Assembly: GCA_015059245.1 (NCBI GenBank)
Contig: SVAU01000006.1
Coordinates: 67,981-131,980, forward strand
Direction of reading: 5' to 3'
DNA: 64,000 nucleotides
DNA from: Bacillota bacterium
GTDB lineage: Bacteria; Bacillota_I; Bacilli_A; RF39; UBA660
Shown here one piece after another: positions 50,073 to 57,948 of the stretch. Both the position numbers and the translations under genes were made by a program. A model generated the notes under the pieces. It searched no databases, was not told the DNA's origin, and saw only the letters and a list, made by a program, of their open reading frames with translations. Positions within the stretch are counted from its first letter, which is position 1, and each line of letters begins with the position of its first letter.

Positions 50073-50729
50073 TTACTCCTTTATGTATGTTTCTATAATA
50101 TATTTTATATCTTCGATAGATTTATCTATATTAAATCTACCATTACCTACTGGGTAGAATACTGGGAAACATTTGTAAGTTTCTTTACCTATTTTTTTAT
50201 CAAAGTATTGTTTTCTTGTTTGACTTACTGATATTTTTTCGTTTAGGAATATGGAACTTACTTGATTACCAAAAAGTATAACTACTTTTGGTTTTATTAT
50301 TTTTATTTCTTTTTCTAATAATGGTAGATAGTCTTTAAAATAACTATCTTTTAGAGGACGAGCATCTATTTGAGTACATTTACCTAAGTTAGTAATAAAT
50401 ACTTTATGATTAGTTATATTTTCGTAAACTTTTTTAGAGAATTCTGGTGTCCATTCACTACCTTTTATAGATTTAATACTATTATAGGTGTCTTCATCTA
50501 GTAAGTTTACGGCATAGAATAAGTCCCAAATATTTTTAGTTCCTAACCATGGATGATATGGTCCTGGCCATCCTGGTAGTGATGCTATATTTCTACCAGT
50601 TGGATTCATAAATACGAAACATATATTAGGATTTTCTTCGCATCCACCGTTATATATTGAATGAAGAGTTGGATCTCCATATATTTTTTGTAATTTGTCA
50701 TATTCTTTATTTAAACTGCATAATTTCAT
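50073..50729 (-). CDS. Uracil-DNA glycosylase superfamily protein
   Basis: This 218-residue protein has the alpha/beta fold and motifs of the superfamily: VFMNPTGRN near residue 40 (motif A region), GWPGPYHPWLG, VVILFGNQ near 150 (central strand) and FYPVGNGRFN near 195 (motif C region, where other members have His-Pro-Ser). There is no Fe-S cysteine set as in families 4 and 5, nor the family 1 GQDPYH motif. So it belongs to one of the less studied families, and whether it cuts uracil or another base is not clear. It starts at ATG 50729 with GGTGAAGGT, after a TGTTATAAT promoter. Confidence 0.7.
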   Translation of the reverse strand: MKLCSLNKEYDKLQKIYGDPTLHSIYNGGCEENPNICFVFMNPTGRNIASLPGWPGPYHPWLGTKNIWDLFYAVNLLDEDTYNSIKSIKGSEWTPEFSKKVYENITNHKVFITNLGKCTQIDARPLKDSYFKDYLPLLEKEIKIIKPKVVILFGNQVSSIFLNEKISVSQTRKQYFDKKIGKETYKCFPVFYPVGNGRFNIDKSIEDIKYIIETYIKE

Positions 50730-50756
50730 GTACCTTCACCATAGACATTATAACAT

Positions 50757-50786
50757 AAAAAAAGGATAGAATAATGTTCTATCCTT
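50757..50786 (-). terminator. Terminator after gene 50779-51744
   Basis: A 10-base-pair stem (AAGGATAGAA/TTCTATCCTT) with a T run on the minus strand. It overlaps the end of the gene and abuts the promoter for the next operon. Confidence 0.8.
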
Positions 50787-51744
50787 GTTCTACTAATAAT
50801 AATACGTTTTTATCATTGAATTTGAATGTATATCTTGGTATTTCATCTAGTTCTGAACCTAGTGTTAAGAATATATGGTTGTCATCTAATTCTTCTGTAT
50901 CAGAACTTATTTGTAGTTTATAGTTTGTTAGTTTTTTTAATTCTTTTCCATTATATTTATCTTTTAAAGTTATATCTGCGTATATGTAATTATAATCATA
51001 GTCTTTGAATTCTTCGTTATTATATTCTGCGTAGAACGCATCTACAATTATTTGGTCTCCTCTATCGTATGTGTTTACTTCGTAACCATTTGATATTGGA
51101 GCTGTTATTCCTGTTACTTCACTAGTGTAAGTACATATTTCTTGGTAACATGTTAGATTTGCGTTGAATGCATAATGAAGATTGTTATCTAAGTTTGATG
51201 GGATGTTTACTTCATTAAATAACATTTTGGCATAGTTTAATAAAGTTTCTTTTTTTATTTTTTTAGCTGCATTGTCTCCATAGTAATCTATTGATGCTTC
51301 ATTCATTTTTCCATGTAAGAATGAAATTGTATATAGTAGTTTATATTGTTCTGATATTTGTTCTTTATACATTTCTCCTAGGAATTGATCACTCATATAT
51401 CCTTGTACGTTTGAAGAACTTATTAAGTTGAATTTATCTTCATTTGTTACTTCTATTTTTAAATTTTTAAGTGCAGCGTCTATATCAATGTGATTTGGAA
51501 ATTCCGGATCTTTTTCTTGTTCTGGTTCTTCTTCCTCAGGTTGTTCTTGTTCTTCTTGTTCTTCCTCTTCATGGTCATCTACTAGTTCATATTCACTTTG
51601 ATTATCATTTAGTAAATCAATACCATTAGATGCTAGAACGATACATGTTGCTGCTATAATAAATATTATTACATATAATACTATTTTTATAGTTTTATTA
51701 TCTTTTTTAGTTTCTTCAATATTAGTTATATTGTTTTCTTCCAT
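50779..51744 (-). CDS. Single-pass membrane protein with acidic linker
   Basis: This 321-residue protein has a short Asn/Lys-rich inside segment, a membrane helix (about 20-40), an acidic linker made of Glu and Gln runs (about 53-85) and an outside domain of about 230 residues. That domain contains NHIDIDAALKNL and two cysteines in CYQEIC. I do not recognise the fold. Its promoter and leader (TGTTAGAAT, 10 bases, AGTAGGGAAT) are the same as those before the clade B kinases of the array, which hints at common control. It has its own terminator. Confidence 0.55.
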   Translation of the reverse strand: MEENNITNIEETKKDNKTIKIVLYVIIFIIAATCIVLASNGIDLLNDNQSEYELVDDHEEEEQEEQEQPEEEEPEQEKDPEFPNHIDIDAALKNLKIEVTNEDKFNLISSSNVQGYMSDQFLGEMYKEQISEQYKLLYTISFLHGKMNEASIDYYGDNAAKKIKKETLLNYAKMLFNEVNIPSNLDNNLHYAFNANLTCYQEICTYTSEVTGITAPISNGYEVNTYDRGDQIIVDAFYAEYNNEEFKDYDYNYIYADITLKDKYNGKELKKLTNYKLQISSDTEELDDNHIFLTLGSELDEIPRYTFKFNDKNVLLLVEQG

Positions 51745-51747
51745 TTT

Positions 51748-51776
51748 ATTCCCTACTTTCTATTTTTATTCTAACA
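51748..51776 (-). promoter_or_regulatory. Promoter and leader like those of the clade B kinases
   Basis: Minus strand reads TGTTAGAAT, 10 bases, then AGTAGGGAAT and AAAATGG at start 51744. It matches the kinase leaders at 21215, 16606, 12025 and 25904. Confidence 0.6.
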
Positions 51777-51777
51777 T

Positions 51778-51806
51778 AAAAATATATGATTGTGTTAATC
51801 ATATAT
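51778..51806 (-). terminator. Terminator after gene 51854-52561
   Basis: A 10-base-pair stem (ATATATGATT and complement) followed by a T run on the minus strand, 47 bases past the stop codon. Confidence 0.7.
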
Positions 51807-51853
51807 CTTTTTTTAGTATAGTTTTTTTATATTGTAAATTTAAGAGAAAAAAG

Positions 51854-52561
51854 TTATTGTTTTTCCCATTTTTTTAATATAGATTTGTCTATTTTGGTTG
51901 CATCAAAACGATAGTGACCTGTTATTGTTTTTTTAGTTAGATAGTCTTCTTCTCTATTTGGTTGACCACCATTATGTATTACATATGGTATTCCTTTTTT
52001 ATTACGACGATCAGATATAATACCGATGTGTTTATCTTCGAAGATGACTATGTCTCCAGGTTGCCACTCACCTATCTTTTTAGTACTTGTAGTTAAGATA
52101 AGACCATATCTTTCGAAGAATATTTTTTGATTCATTACTCTTCTAAAATCAATGTTTTTATCACGATTAGTTACTTTAGGGTATGCTTCTGGATGATTCT
52201 TTATATCTTCGTCTATCATATCTCTTAATGAATATCCAGCTTGTTTAAATGCTCTCCATATTACATCAGTACATACACCTTCGTTTGATGGAGGATATGA
52301 GTTTTCGTAATACTTACTTATATATGTTGGTTTTTTTTGAGCATCTTTTCTTGCTCCTACTACAAATTCTGAGTAGTCATCTATATTATCTTTATCATAA
52401 TCTGATTCACTGTATATTGTCTTTATATCAAAATCAGAAGCTTTATAGTATGTTTTAGGTATAAAGTTATTGTTCATTACTGTTAATACAATAATAGTAA
52501 ACATTGCTATTATTGTTATAACTATAAATGAAGTGATTATGTTTTTCTTTTCCTGTCCCAC
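51854..52561 (-). CDS. DUF1287 family membrane-anchored protein (NlpC/P60-like)
   Basis: This 235-residue protein has an N-terminal membrane helix (about residues 10-30) and a DUF1287 domain. It includes SNEGVCTDVIWRAFKQAGY with the presumed nucleophile cysteine, then WQPGDIVIF, HIGIISDRRN and VIHNGGQP with the histidine. This Cys..His layout puts it in the NlpC/P60-like fold, suggesting a cell-wall amidase or transpeptidase role outside the membrane. The substrate is unknown. It starts with GTG 52561, and AAAGGTG is 7 bases before it. Confidence 0.8.
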   Translation of the reverse strand: MGQEKKNIITSFIVITIIAMFTIIVLTVMNNNFIPKTYYKASDFDIKTIYSESDYDKDNIDDYSEFVVGARKDAQKKPTYISKYYENSYPPSNEGVCTDVIWRAFKQAGYSLRDMIDEDIKNHPEAYPKVTNRDKNIDFRRVMNQKIFFERYGLILTTSTKKIGEWQPGDIVIFEDKHIGIISDRRNKKGIPYVIHNGGQPNREEDYLTKKTITGHYRFDATKIDKSILKKWEKQ

Positions 52562-52593
52562 GATATTTCACCTTTTCAATGATATTATAGCAT

Positions 52594-52618
52594 AAAAAAA
52601 ACTCTTACTTGAGTTTTT
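52594..52618 (-). terminator. Terminator after gene 52605-53396
   Basis: An 8-base-pair stem (AAAAACTC/GAGTTTTT) with a 6-base loop, T run on the minus strand; overlaps the stop region. Confidence 0.7.
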
Positions 52619-53396
52619 TCTTTGGTTCTTCTTTAAATTCGTTTTTAAATGCTTCGATATCTTCTTTTGATATTTCTATTTGTTCAAAGATATCGATATG
52701 TTCTAATAAGGTATCTAAGGAGATTGTATCCCAGTAGTTTATTATACCTTTTGCAAGAAGACGTTTCATGTATTCACTAGTATAGTGATATATTCTATGA
52801 GACATGTTTACTTTTTTTAGTAAGTTAGATAATTTATTAACAAAGTCAGTAAATACTTCTTCAGATATATTTAATGTAGGTACTTCATATCTTTTAGAAT
52901 ATAGTTCGTATTCATGTAGAACTCTTGATGGAACTAGTTCTTGTTCTAAGAAATGAATTGGTAGATCATTATCGCTTGAATAACCAAATTCTTCTTCTAT
53001 TTCTTCTTTATCTTGTAGTTCGAAACGATATGGAGAAATATGTCTTAAATTACCTTTATATCTATCTTCTTCTCTATGAGATCTTGCTAGTTTACGATAA
53101 TCTATGTTTTCTAAATCATTGTAATCTACTTTATATGGTTTTAGTTTTCTATGTCTTGAATATAAGTTATAAACTGAATTACTTATTGCTAGTGTTGCTA
53201 ATGTTAGAAAAAGTAATTCTGGTTTACCTTGAGATATAGCTACTGTAGATGTTGCTACAACACAACCTGTAGTTATAGCTGCTTTTACACAAAGTTCTTT
53301 ACTTTGTCTTTGATATTTATTATTTATTGCTTCTATTGCTTCTTCATGTTGAATCATAGTTATATGTAATGATAAATCATTTGTGAATTTTGCCAT
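52605..53396 (-). CDS. Unrecognised protein with two membrane helices and a soluble C-domain
   Basis: This 263-residue protein has two adjacent membrane helices at about residues 36-56 and 62-80, a basic segment (YSRHRKLKP) and a C-terminal cytoplasmic part of about 170 residues. That part is rich in Glu, Asp and Tyr and contains HELYSK-like and YHYTSEYMKRLL stretches. It has no recognisable catalytic motif. ATG 53396 has GGGGGAAT. The neighbours are unrelated: a DUF1287 gene downstream and a YwaF-like gene upstream, each with its own terminator. So it is a single-gene unit. Confidence 0.5.
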   Translation of the reverse strand: MAKFTNDLSLHITMIQHEEAIEAINNKYQRQSKELCVKAAITTGCVVATSTVAISQGKPELLFLTLATLAISNSVYNLYSRHRKLKPYKVDYNDLENIDYRKLARSHREEDRYKGNLRHISPYRFELQDKEEIEEEFGYSSDNDLPIHFLEQELVPSRVLHEYELYSKRYEVPTLNISEEVFTDFVNKLSNLLKKVNMSHRIYHYTSEYMKRLLAKGIINYWDTISLDTLLEHIDIFEQIEISKEDIEAFKNEFKEEPKKKLK

Positions 53397-53438
53397 AGTA
53401 ATTCCCCCAATTGCTCTATTAATCTATCATAAAATAAG

Positions 53439-53465
53439 AAAATGAGCAAATTAATTGCTCATTTT
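53439..53465 (-). terminator. Terminator after the YwaF-like gene
   Basis: An 11-base-pair stem (AAAATGAGCAA/TTGCTCATTTT) overlaps the end of the gene. Confidence 0.75.
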
Positions 53466-54194
53466 TTCTAATTCTTTATTTCTTTTATTAAATACAAAAT
53501 AATATAAGCCAGCTGATATTACTAGTCCTACTACTTCTAATGTTAACATAGGTGGGAAATATTTTAACCATGGATATAGAGCCATTACGTTTGCTGGTAT
53601 TTCTGTTGAAAATATGTAATTTGTATCAAATATAATATTAAATGGATACATAATAAACATTAATAAGTTGGTAAATATAAATACTTTAATAAAGTTTTTC
53701 TTCTCTATTTTATAATTTAAGGCATAGTATGAGAAGAAACTTGCTATTATAAATACATGATGTGATATTACATATTGCCACCATTCAAAGTTATCTATTG
53801 TAGATATAAAGTCTGGCCATAATATTGCTGGGATTGGTCCGATGAATGATAGGAATATTGTGTATTTTAATATCCATTCTTTTTCAAATAGTATTCCATA
53901 CATAAACATGTAGTTAGCAATAAAACATAAATGGAATGGTAGATGTCTTTTATAATCAAATACACCATAATATAAGAAACCAAAAGTAAATATAATCATA
54001 TTTAGTAATAATATAATAGCTATTATTTTTAATATCTTTTTTGATTTTTCTTTAGGTATTTGAGATATTTTATCACGATATTTATATACTAGTATTACTC
54101 CTATTATTGCTGATAATATAAATAAGTTATGAATAAGACCAAATTGTTTAAATAATAGTTTTGGTGTTTCATTTACAAAGAATTCTCTTAACAT
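53451..54194 (-). CDS. TIGR02206/YwaF family integral membrane protein
   Basis: This 247-residue protein has about seven membrane helices. It contains the block HLPFHLCFIANY and, later, PDF.STIDNFEWWQYVISHHVF, as in the YwaF group. These are His-rich helices that suggest a heme, metal or lipid site, but the function is unknown. ATG 54194 is chosen with AGAGGAAG upstream; a TTG at 54212 lies upstream of that site. It has its own promoter and terminator. Confidence 0.75.
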   Translation of the reverse strand: MLREFFVNETPKLLFKQFGLIHNLFILSAIIGVILVYKYRDKISQIPKEKSKKILKIIAIILLLNMIIFTFGFLYYGVFDYKRHLPFHLCFIANYMFMYGILFEKEWILKYTIFLSFIGPIPAILWPDFISTIDNFEWWQYVISHHVFIIASFFSYYALNYKIEKKNFIKVFIFTNLLMFIMYPFNIIFDTNYIFSTEIPANVMALYPWLKYFPPMLTLEVVGLVISAGLYYFVFNKRNKELEKMSN

Positions 54195-54235
54195 ATATAT
54201 ACTTCCTCTCAAATCTAATTAATTTTAACACATAT

Positions 54236-54260
54236 AAAAAGATGGAGCAATCCATCTTTT
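54236..54260 (-). terminator. Terminator after kinase 54259-56172
   Basis: A 10-base-pair stem (AAAAGATGGA/TCCATCTTTT) overlaps the end of the kinase gene. Confidence 0.75.
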
Positions 54261-56172
54261 ATTCTTTTGTTGTTTCTTCGTTATTAATTCTTTCAACAAT
54301 AGTATCTGAAATGTTATATAGTTCTTCAGGAATTGGATCAAATGCTGATGTTTCTTCGTAATCGTTGTTTAAGAATTTTTTTAGAACTCTTTGTAATTCT
54401 GGCTTTTCTATTGGTTTTGATAAGTAATCATCAAATCCTATTTCAATATATTTTTCTTTTGAACCAGTTATAGCATTGGCTGTTAATACTACTACTTTTG
54501 TTTTGAATTCAGGTATTTCTCTTAATAATTGTAATGTTTCTGTTCCTGTTACTTTAGGCATCATATCATCTAATAATATAAGATCATATTGTTCACCATT
54601 TTTTATTTTTTCAACGCATTCTGGTCCTGATTCACAGAATTCTATAGTAGGTTTTAGTTTCTTTAGAATTGTTTCTACTACTTTTACATTTAAGATATTG
54701 TCATCTACAACTAAGATTCTCTTTCCTTCAAATGATAAGTTATCATCCATTTGTTTTAGTTTTGGAGTTAGAGATGGCTTGTTAACTATTTTTTGTTGAA
54801 TATAGATTGTGAACTTAGATCCACTTCCATATACTGATTGAACTATTATTTTTCCACCCATCATTTCAACAAGTTTTTTAGTTATTGCTAGACCTAGACC
54901 TGCTCCTTCGATAGTAGTATTTTTATCTTCTTCATTTCTTTCGAATTTATTAAATAATTTACTAATATTTTCTGGTTTAATACCTCTACCACTATCTTCT
55001 ACTGATATTACTAAAGCACTATTATTACCTTTATTAATACATGTTACTCTTAAATCAATATATCCTTCTTCAGTATATTTAACTGCATTAACCATTATGT
55101 TGGTAATAATTTCTTTTATCTTACCTTTATCTCCATATAATACTGATGGTATATCTGGAGCTACATAGTATCTTAATTCAATTGGTTTTTCACCTATACG
55201 AGGTTTAATTAGTTTTATTAAGTCGTCACATTCTTGAGTTAAGTCATATTCTGTATTAACTATTTCCATTTTATTTGCTTCTATTTTAGATATGTTTAAG
55301 ATGCCATTAACTAGTTCTAGTAATGTATTAGAAGCTGTTACTATATCTTTAGCATTTTCTTGGGCTTCTTCTAGTGATGATGCATCACCAATTGCTTCTG
55401 AGAAACCAACTATTGCATTTAGTGGTGTTCTAATTTCGTGAGACATACTAGATAGAAAGTCTGTTTTAGCAGCGTTTGCTTGTTCTGCTTTATCTTTAGC
55501 TACGTTTAATTCATTAATCATTTTCATATCAGGATTTTCTATTGTAAAGTACATTAGGAAATTCATGAATGTTAATGTTATTGATATGATTATTAAATAT
55601 GGGTTTATTCTAAAGAATATAAATAGTACTATACATATACCTATTATTGAATATATTGGTATATGTCTTTTATCAGTATTTTTATGATTAAATAATACAA
55701 TAAGAATAGATGCTATTATAAAGATGGCTGCTACTAAATAAGTTATTACTGTTGCTCCACCAGCAACACTAGCTTGTGTACCTTTAGTAATTAGTTCTAT
55801 ATCACTACAGAATATTAATACTGATGTTAGTAGACCTATTACATTAAATGTTTTAAATATCTTGTTAGCATTTTGTTTTACTTTTGGTATTGTTATTAAA
55901 CTTGTATATAAGAATAAACAATTACAATATACTAGTATTGTTACGAAATCTATTTTATTTAATACATTTAATAATATATTTTCTATTCCATGTATTCCAT
56001 TTATTGCTAATCCTTGTAGAATTGTTACTAGAATACTATCTATTACACTACATATTAACATTACTGAGAATATTTTGTTTTCTATTAAATCGATTCTTTT
56101 CTTAGAAAAATAAATGAATATTAGCATTATTGAAAAGAATATTGAACATACTGGTAAATATAAGCCTTCCAT
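54259..56172 (-). CDS. Ninth hybrid histidine kinase, without HPt
   Basis: This 637-residue kinase lies 28 kb from the array. It has the same plan: seven helices to about 211 (TIENPD), HisKA with His245 (SSMSHEIRT), HATPase (DSGRGI, GAGLGL) and a receiver with LLDDMMP and SKPIEK. No HPt follows, only a tail of about 35 residues. It is more distant from both clades (EAIGDAS after FS, IGEKPIEL in the dimerisation region), so it may be an outgroup. A phosphorelay would need an HPt from elsewhere, and the array has five intact ones. Start ATG 56172 with AGGTGAT. It is a single-gene unit. Confidence 0.88.
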   Translation of the reverse strand: MEGLYLPVCSIFFSIMLIFIYFSKKRIDLIENKIFSVMLICSVIDSILVTILQGLAINGIHGIENILLNVLNKIDFVTILVYCNCLFLYTSLITIPKVKQNANKIFKTFNVIGLLTSVLIFCSDIELITKGTQASVAGGATVITYLVAAIFIIASILIVLFNHKNTDKRHIPIYSIIGICIVLFIFFRINPYLIIISITLTFMNFLMYFTIENPDMKMINELNVAKDKAEQANAAKTDFLSSMSHEIRTPLNAIVGFSEAIGDASSLEEAQENAKDIVTASNTLLELVNGILNISKIEANKMEIVNTEYDLTQECDDLIKLIKPRIGEKPIELRYYVAPDIPSVLYGDKGKIKEIITNIMVNAVKYTEEGYIDLRVTCINKGNNSALVISVEDSGRGIKPENISKLFNKFERNEEDKNTTIEGAGLGLAITKKLVEMMGGKIIVQSVYGSGSKFTIYIQQKIVNKPSLTPKLKQMDDNLSFEGKRILVVDDNILNVKVVETILKKLKPTIEFCESGPECVEKIKNGEQYDLILLDDMMPKVTGTETLQLLREIPEFKTKVVVLTANAITGSKEKYIEIGFDDYLSKPIEKPELQRVLKKFLNNDYEETSAFDPIPEELYNISDTIVERINNEETTKE

Positions 56173-56218
56173 ATTATCACCTATTATAATTTTAACATAA
56201 TGATGTTTCTTAGTAAAT

Positions 56219-56243
56219 TAAAAAAGACACTTATTGTGTCTTT
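56219..56243 (-). terminator. Terminator after the acyltransferase gene
   Basis: An 8-base-pair stem (AAAGACAC/GTGTCTTT) with T residues on the minus strand; overlaps the stop codon. Confidence 0.7.
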
Positions 56244-57357
56244 AAAATCTTCTTTGAAAGTCGTTTTTATTTTGGTCATTTATTAGTCTTTTTGCATGTT
56301 GGATTGTTTTTATTGTACGTGCATCAACTTTTTCTATTTGAGCTATTTTTTCCCATATTTCACGTGGATCATCTATTGTTTTAGAACGGAAGTCTGCACA
56401 AGTTTCGATTTCAATGTCATATCTATCTGCAGTTTTTACTCTTTCTCTTAGATGTTCTTCCCATGCTTCTTGAGATGTTTGATGTTTGCCTATTTCTTTT
56501 TTTCTAGTACTTTTACCATATTTTTCCATCATAAGATATGACCATGTAGCCATTGTATCTCTAAGTAGTGTTAGTGCTTCTTCTTCACTCATTTCACTAA
56601 TATCGATAGGATCATCAATAACTGTGTGGATTTTACTTTCTTTATCTTTACTTAACATATCAGTTGTATAATGAACTACTGGTACTATTTTCGCTCCAGT
56701 TTTTTTAGCTATTCTATATATACCTGACCATAAAGATATTATTGGTATATGAGGTGTTTTGTTCCATACACCTTCTGGGAACATTATTAAGTCTGCACCA
56801 TATTCCATAACTCTTACTGATTTTTCTAGTGAAGCTTTTTTACTGGCTTTTACTTTTCTATTAGCCATTACTACTCCATTAACAAATGCTGCTATTCCAT
56901 CAAATGTATTATAGAATTGAGGGACACTACCTAGTAGTAAGTAACCATGTCTTTTGGCAGCACATATTGTTGCTACTACATCGTCTTTAAATGCATGGTT
57001 AGCCATCCATATTACAGGTTCTTCTGGTAGTTCTATTGTTTTACTATATCTTGGTTTATCTTTATCTTTTTTCTTACGTCCTTTTGGATACATAAGTTTT
57101 TCTCTATCTTCGATAACTTGTTTACTATTCATAAATAATGGAGCGATTTTTTTTACTATTGGATTAAGGGTTCTTCTTATTTTTACTCCATATTTTTTTA
57201 CACACACATCTGGATCAGTATCTAATAAGTAATCTAGATGTCTTGCTAGTATGTAAAATAACTTACTAGGTTCTTTACCACCAGTTAAGTCATTTATGTT
57301 TTTTATTTTGTCTCCATAACGTTCGACTATTTTATCTATCTTTTTTTGTTTGCTCAT
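56242..57357 (-). CDS. PlsC-like acyltransferase
   Basis: This 371-residue protein has the acyltransferase motifs in order: NHAFKDD (HxxxxD type) near residue 140, then the substrate-binding region, MFPEGVWN near 193 and, later, PVVHY. These are typical of 1-acyl-glycerol-3-phosphate acyltransferases and related enzymes. The N-terminal 130 residues and the C-terminal 100 residues are extra compared with the usual 240-residue PlsC. There is no strong membrane helix, so it is probably a peripheral membrane enzyme. The acyl acceptor is not certain. Extended -10 promoter TGTTATAAT about 25 bases before the start. Confidence 0.75.
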   Translation of the reverse strand: MSKQKKIDKIVERYGDKIKNINDLTGGKEPSKLFYILARHLDYLLDTDPDVCVKKYGVKIRRTLNPIVKKIAPLFMNSKQVIEDREKLMYPKGRKKKDKDKPRYSKTIELPEEPVIWMANHAFKDDVVATICAAKRHGYLLLGSVPQFYNTFDGIAAFVNGVVMANRKVKASKKASLEKSVRVMEYGADLIMFPEGVWNKTPHIPIISLWSGIYRIAKKTGAKIVPVVHYTTDMLSKDKESKIHTVIDDPIDISEMSEEEALTLLRDTMATWSYLMMEKYGKSTRKKEIGKHQTSQEAWEEHLRERVKTADRYDIEIETCADFRSKTIDDPREIWEKIAQIEKVDARTIKTIQHAKRLINDQNKNDFQRRF

Positions 57358-57392
57358 GTTATCGCCCCACTGCTATTACAATTATAACACAA

Positions 57393-57419
57393 AAGAAAAA
57401 GACTTTTATAAAGTCTTTT
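57393..57419 (-). terminator. Terminator after gene 57418-57936
   Basis: A 10-base-pair stem (AAAAGACTTT/AAAGTCTTTT) with a 3-base loop, T-rich on the minus strand; it overlaps the gene end. Confidence 0.7.
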
Positions 57420-57936
57420 ATCTTGTTGTCTTAAATTGTGTTAATAATCCAAGTACAGCGATTACTATAGCTGTTATAAGAGCTATTTGTGAAGTAATAC
57501 TAGGTATTACTATTGGAAGATTTTCTCTTATTAATGTTGCTCCGGCAATTGCTGTTATACCAATAAGAATTGGTCTAATGAAGAATGTTGCAAGTATACC
57601 TGCTAGTAAAGATCCTCCGATATGGATGATTAATCTTATACCTTCTTCAAATCCAGTTATGTATGGACCAATACTTATATATGTTAAGTATGCCACTGCT
57701 ATTGCTAAAGCTAATTTTTCTAATTTATATCCTAGAGAACCTAGAATAATACCTACAACTATTTGAGTTATTAATAATGTATTTCCATCTAGGAAGTTTC
57801 CTCCAACTACTCCTCCTAGTCTGTAACCGATAACAAACCATGCTAGTGTTATTACTAGTTTTTGTACTTTAAATCCTAAGAAGCACATTATTAAGCTTAT
57901 ACCTAATGTTATAAGTGCTGTAGTATCTAAATTCAT
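57418..57936 (-). CDS. TMEM198/DUF4203-like membrane protein
   Basis: This 172-residue protein consists almost entirely of six or seven membrane helices rich in Gly and Ala, with the block GYRLGGVVGG in the second loop and later LGSLGYKLEK. The pattern of seven helices with small-residue repeats resembles the TM198/DUF4203 group. Function unknown. It begins at ATG 57936 with AGGAGTG and follows the P-type ATPase gene by 12 bases, so they share a transcript. This links it to metal export, but only by context. Confidence 0.55.
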   Translation of the reverse strand: MNLDTTALITLGISLIMCFLGFKVQKLVITLAWFVIGYRLGGVVGGNFLDGNTLLITQIVVGIILGSLGYKLEKLALAIAVAYLTYISIGPYITGFEEGIRLIIHIGGSLLAGILATFFIRPILIGITAIAGATLIRENLPIVIPSITSQIALITAIVIAVLGLLTQFKTTR

Positions 57937-57948
57937 ACTGCTTCACTC

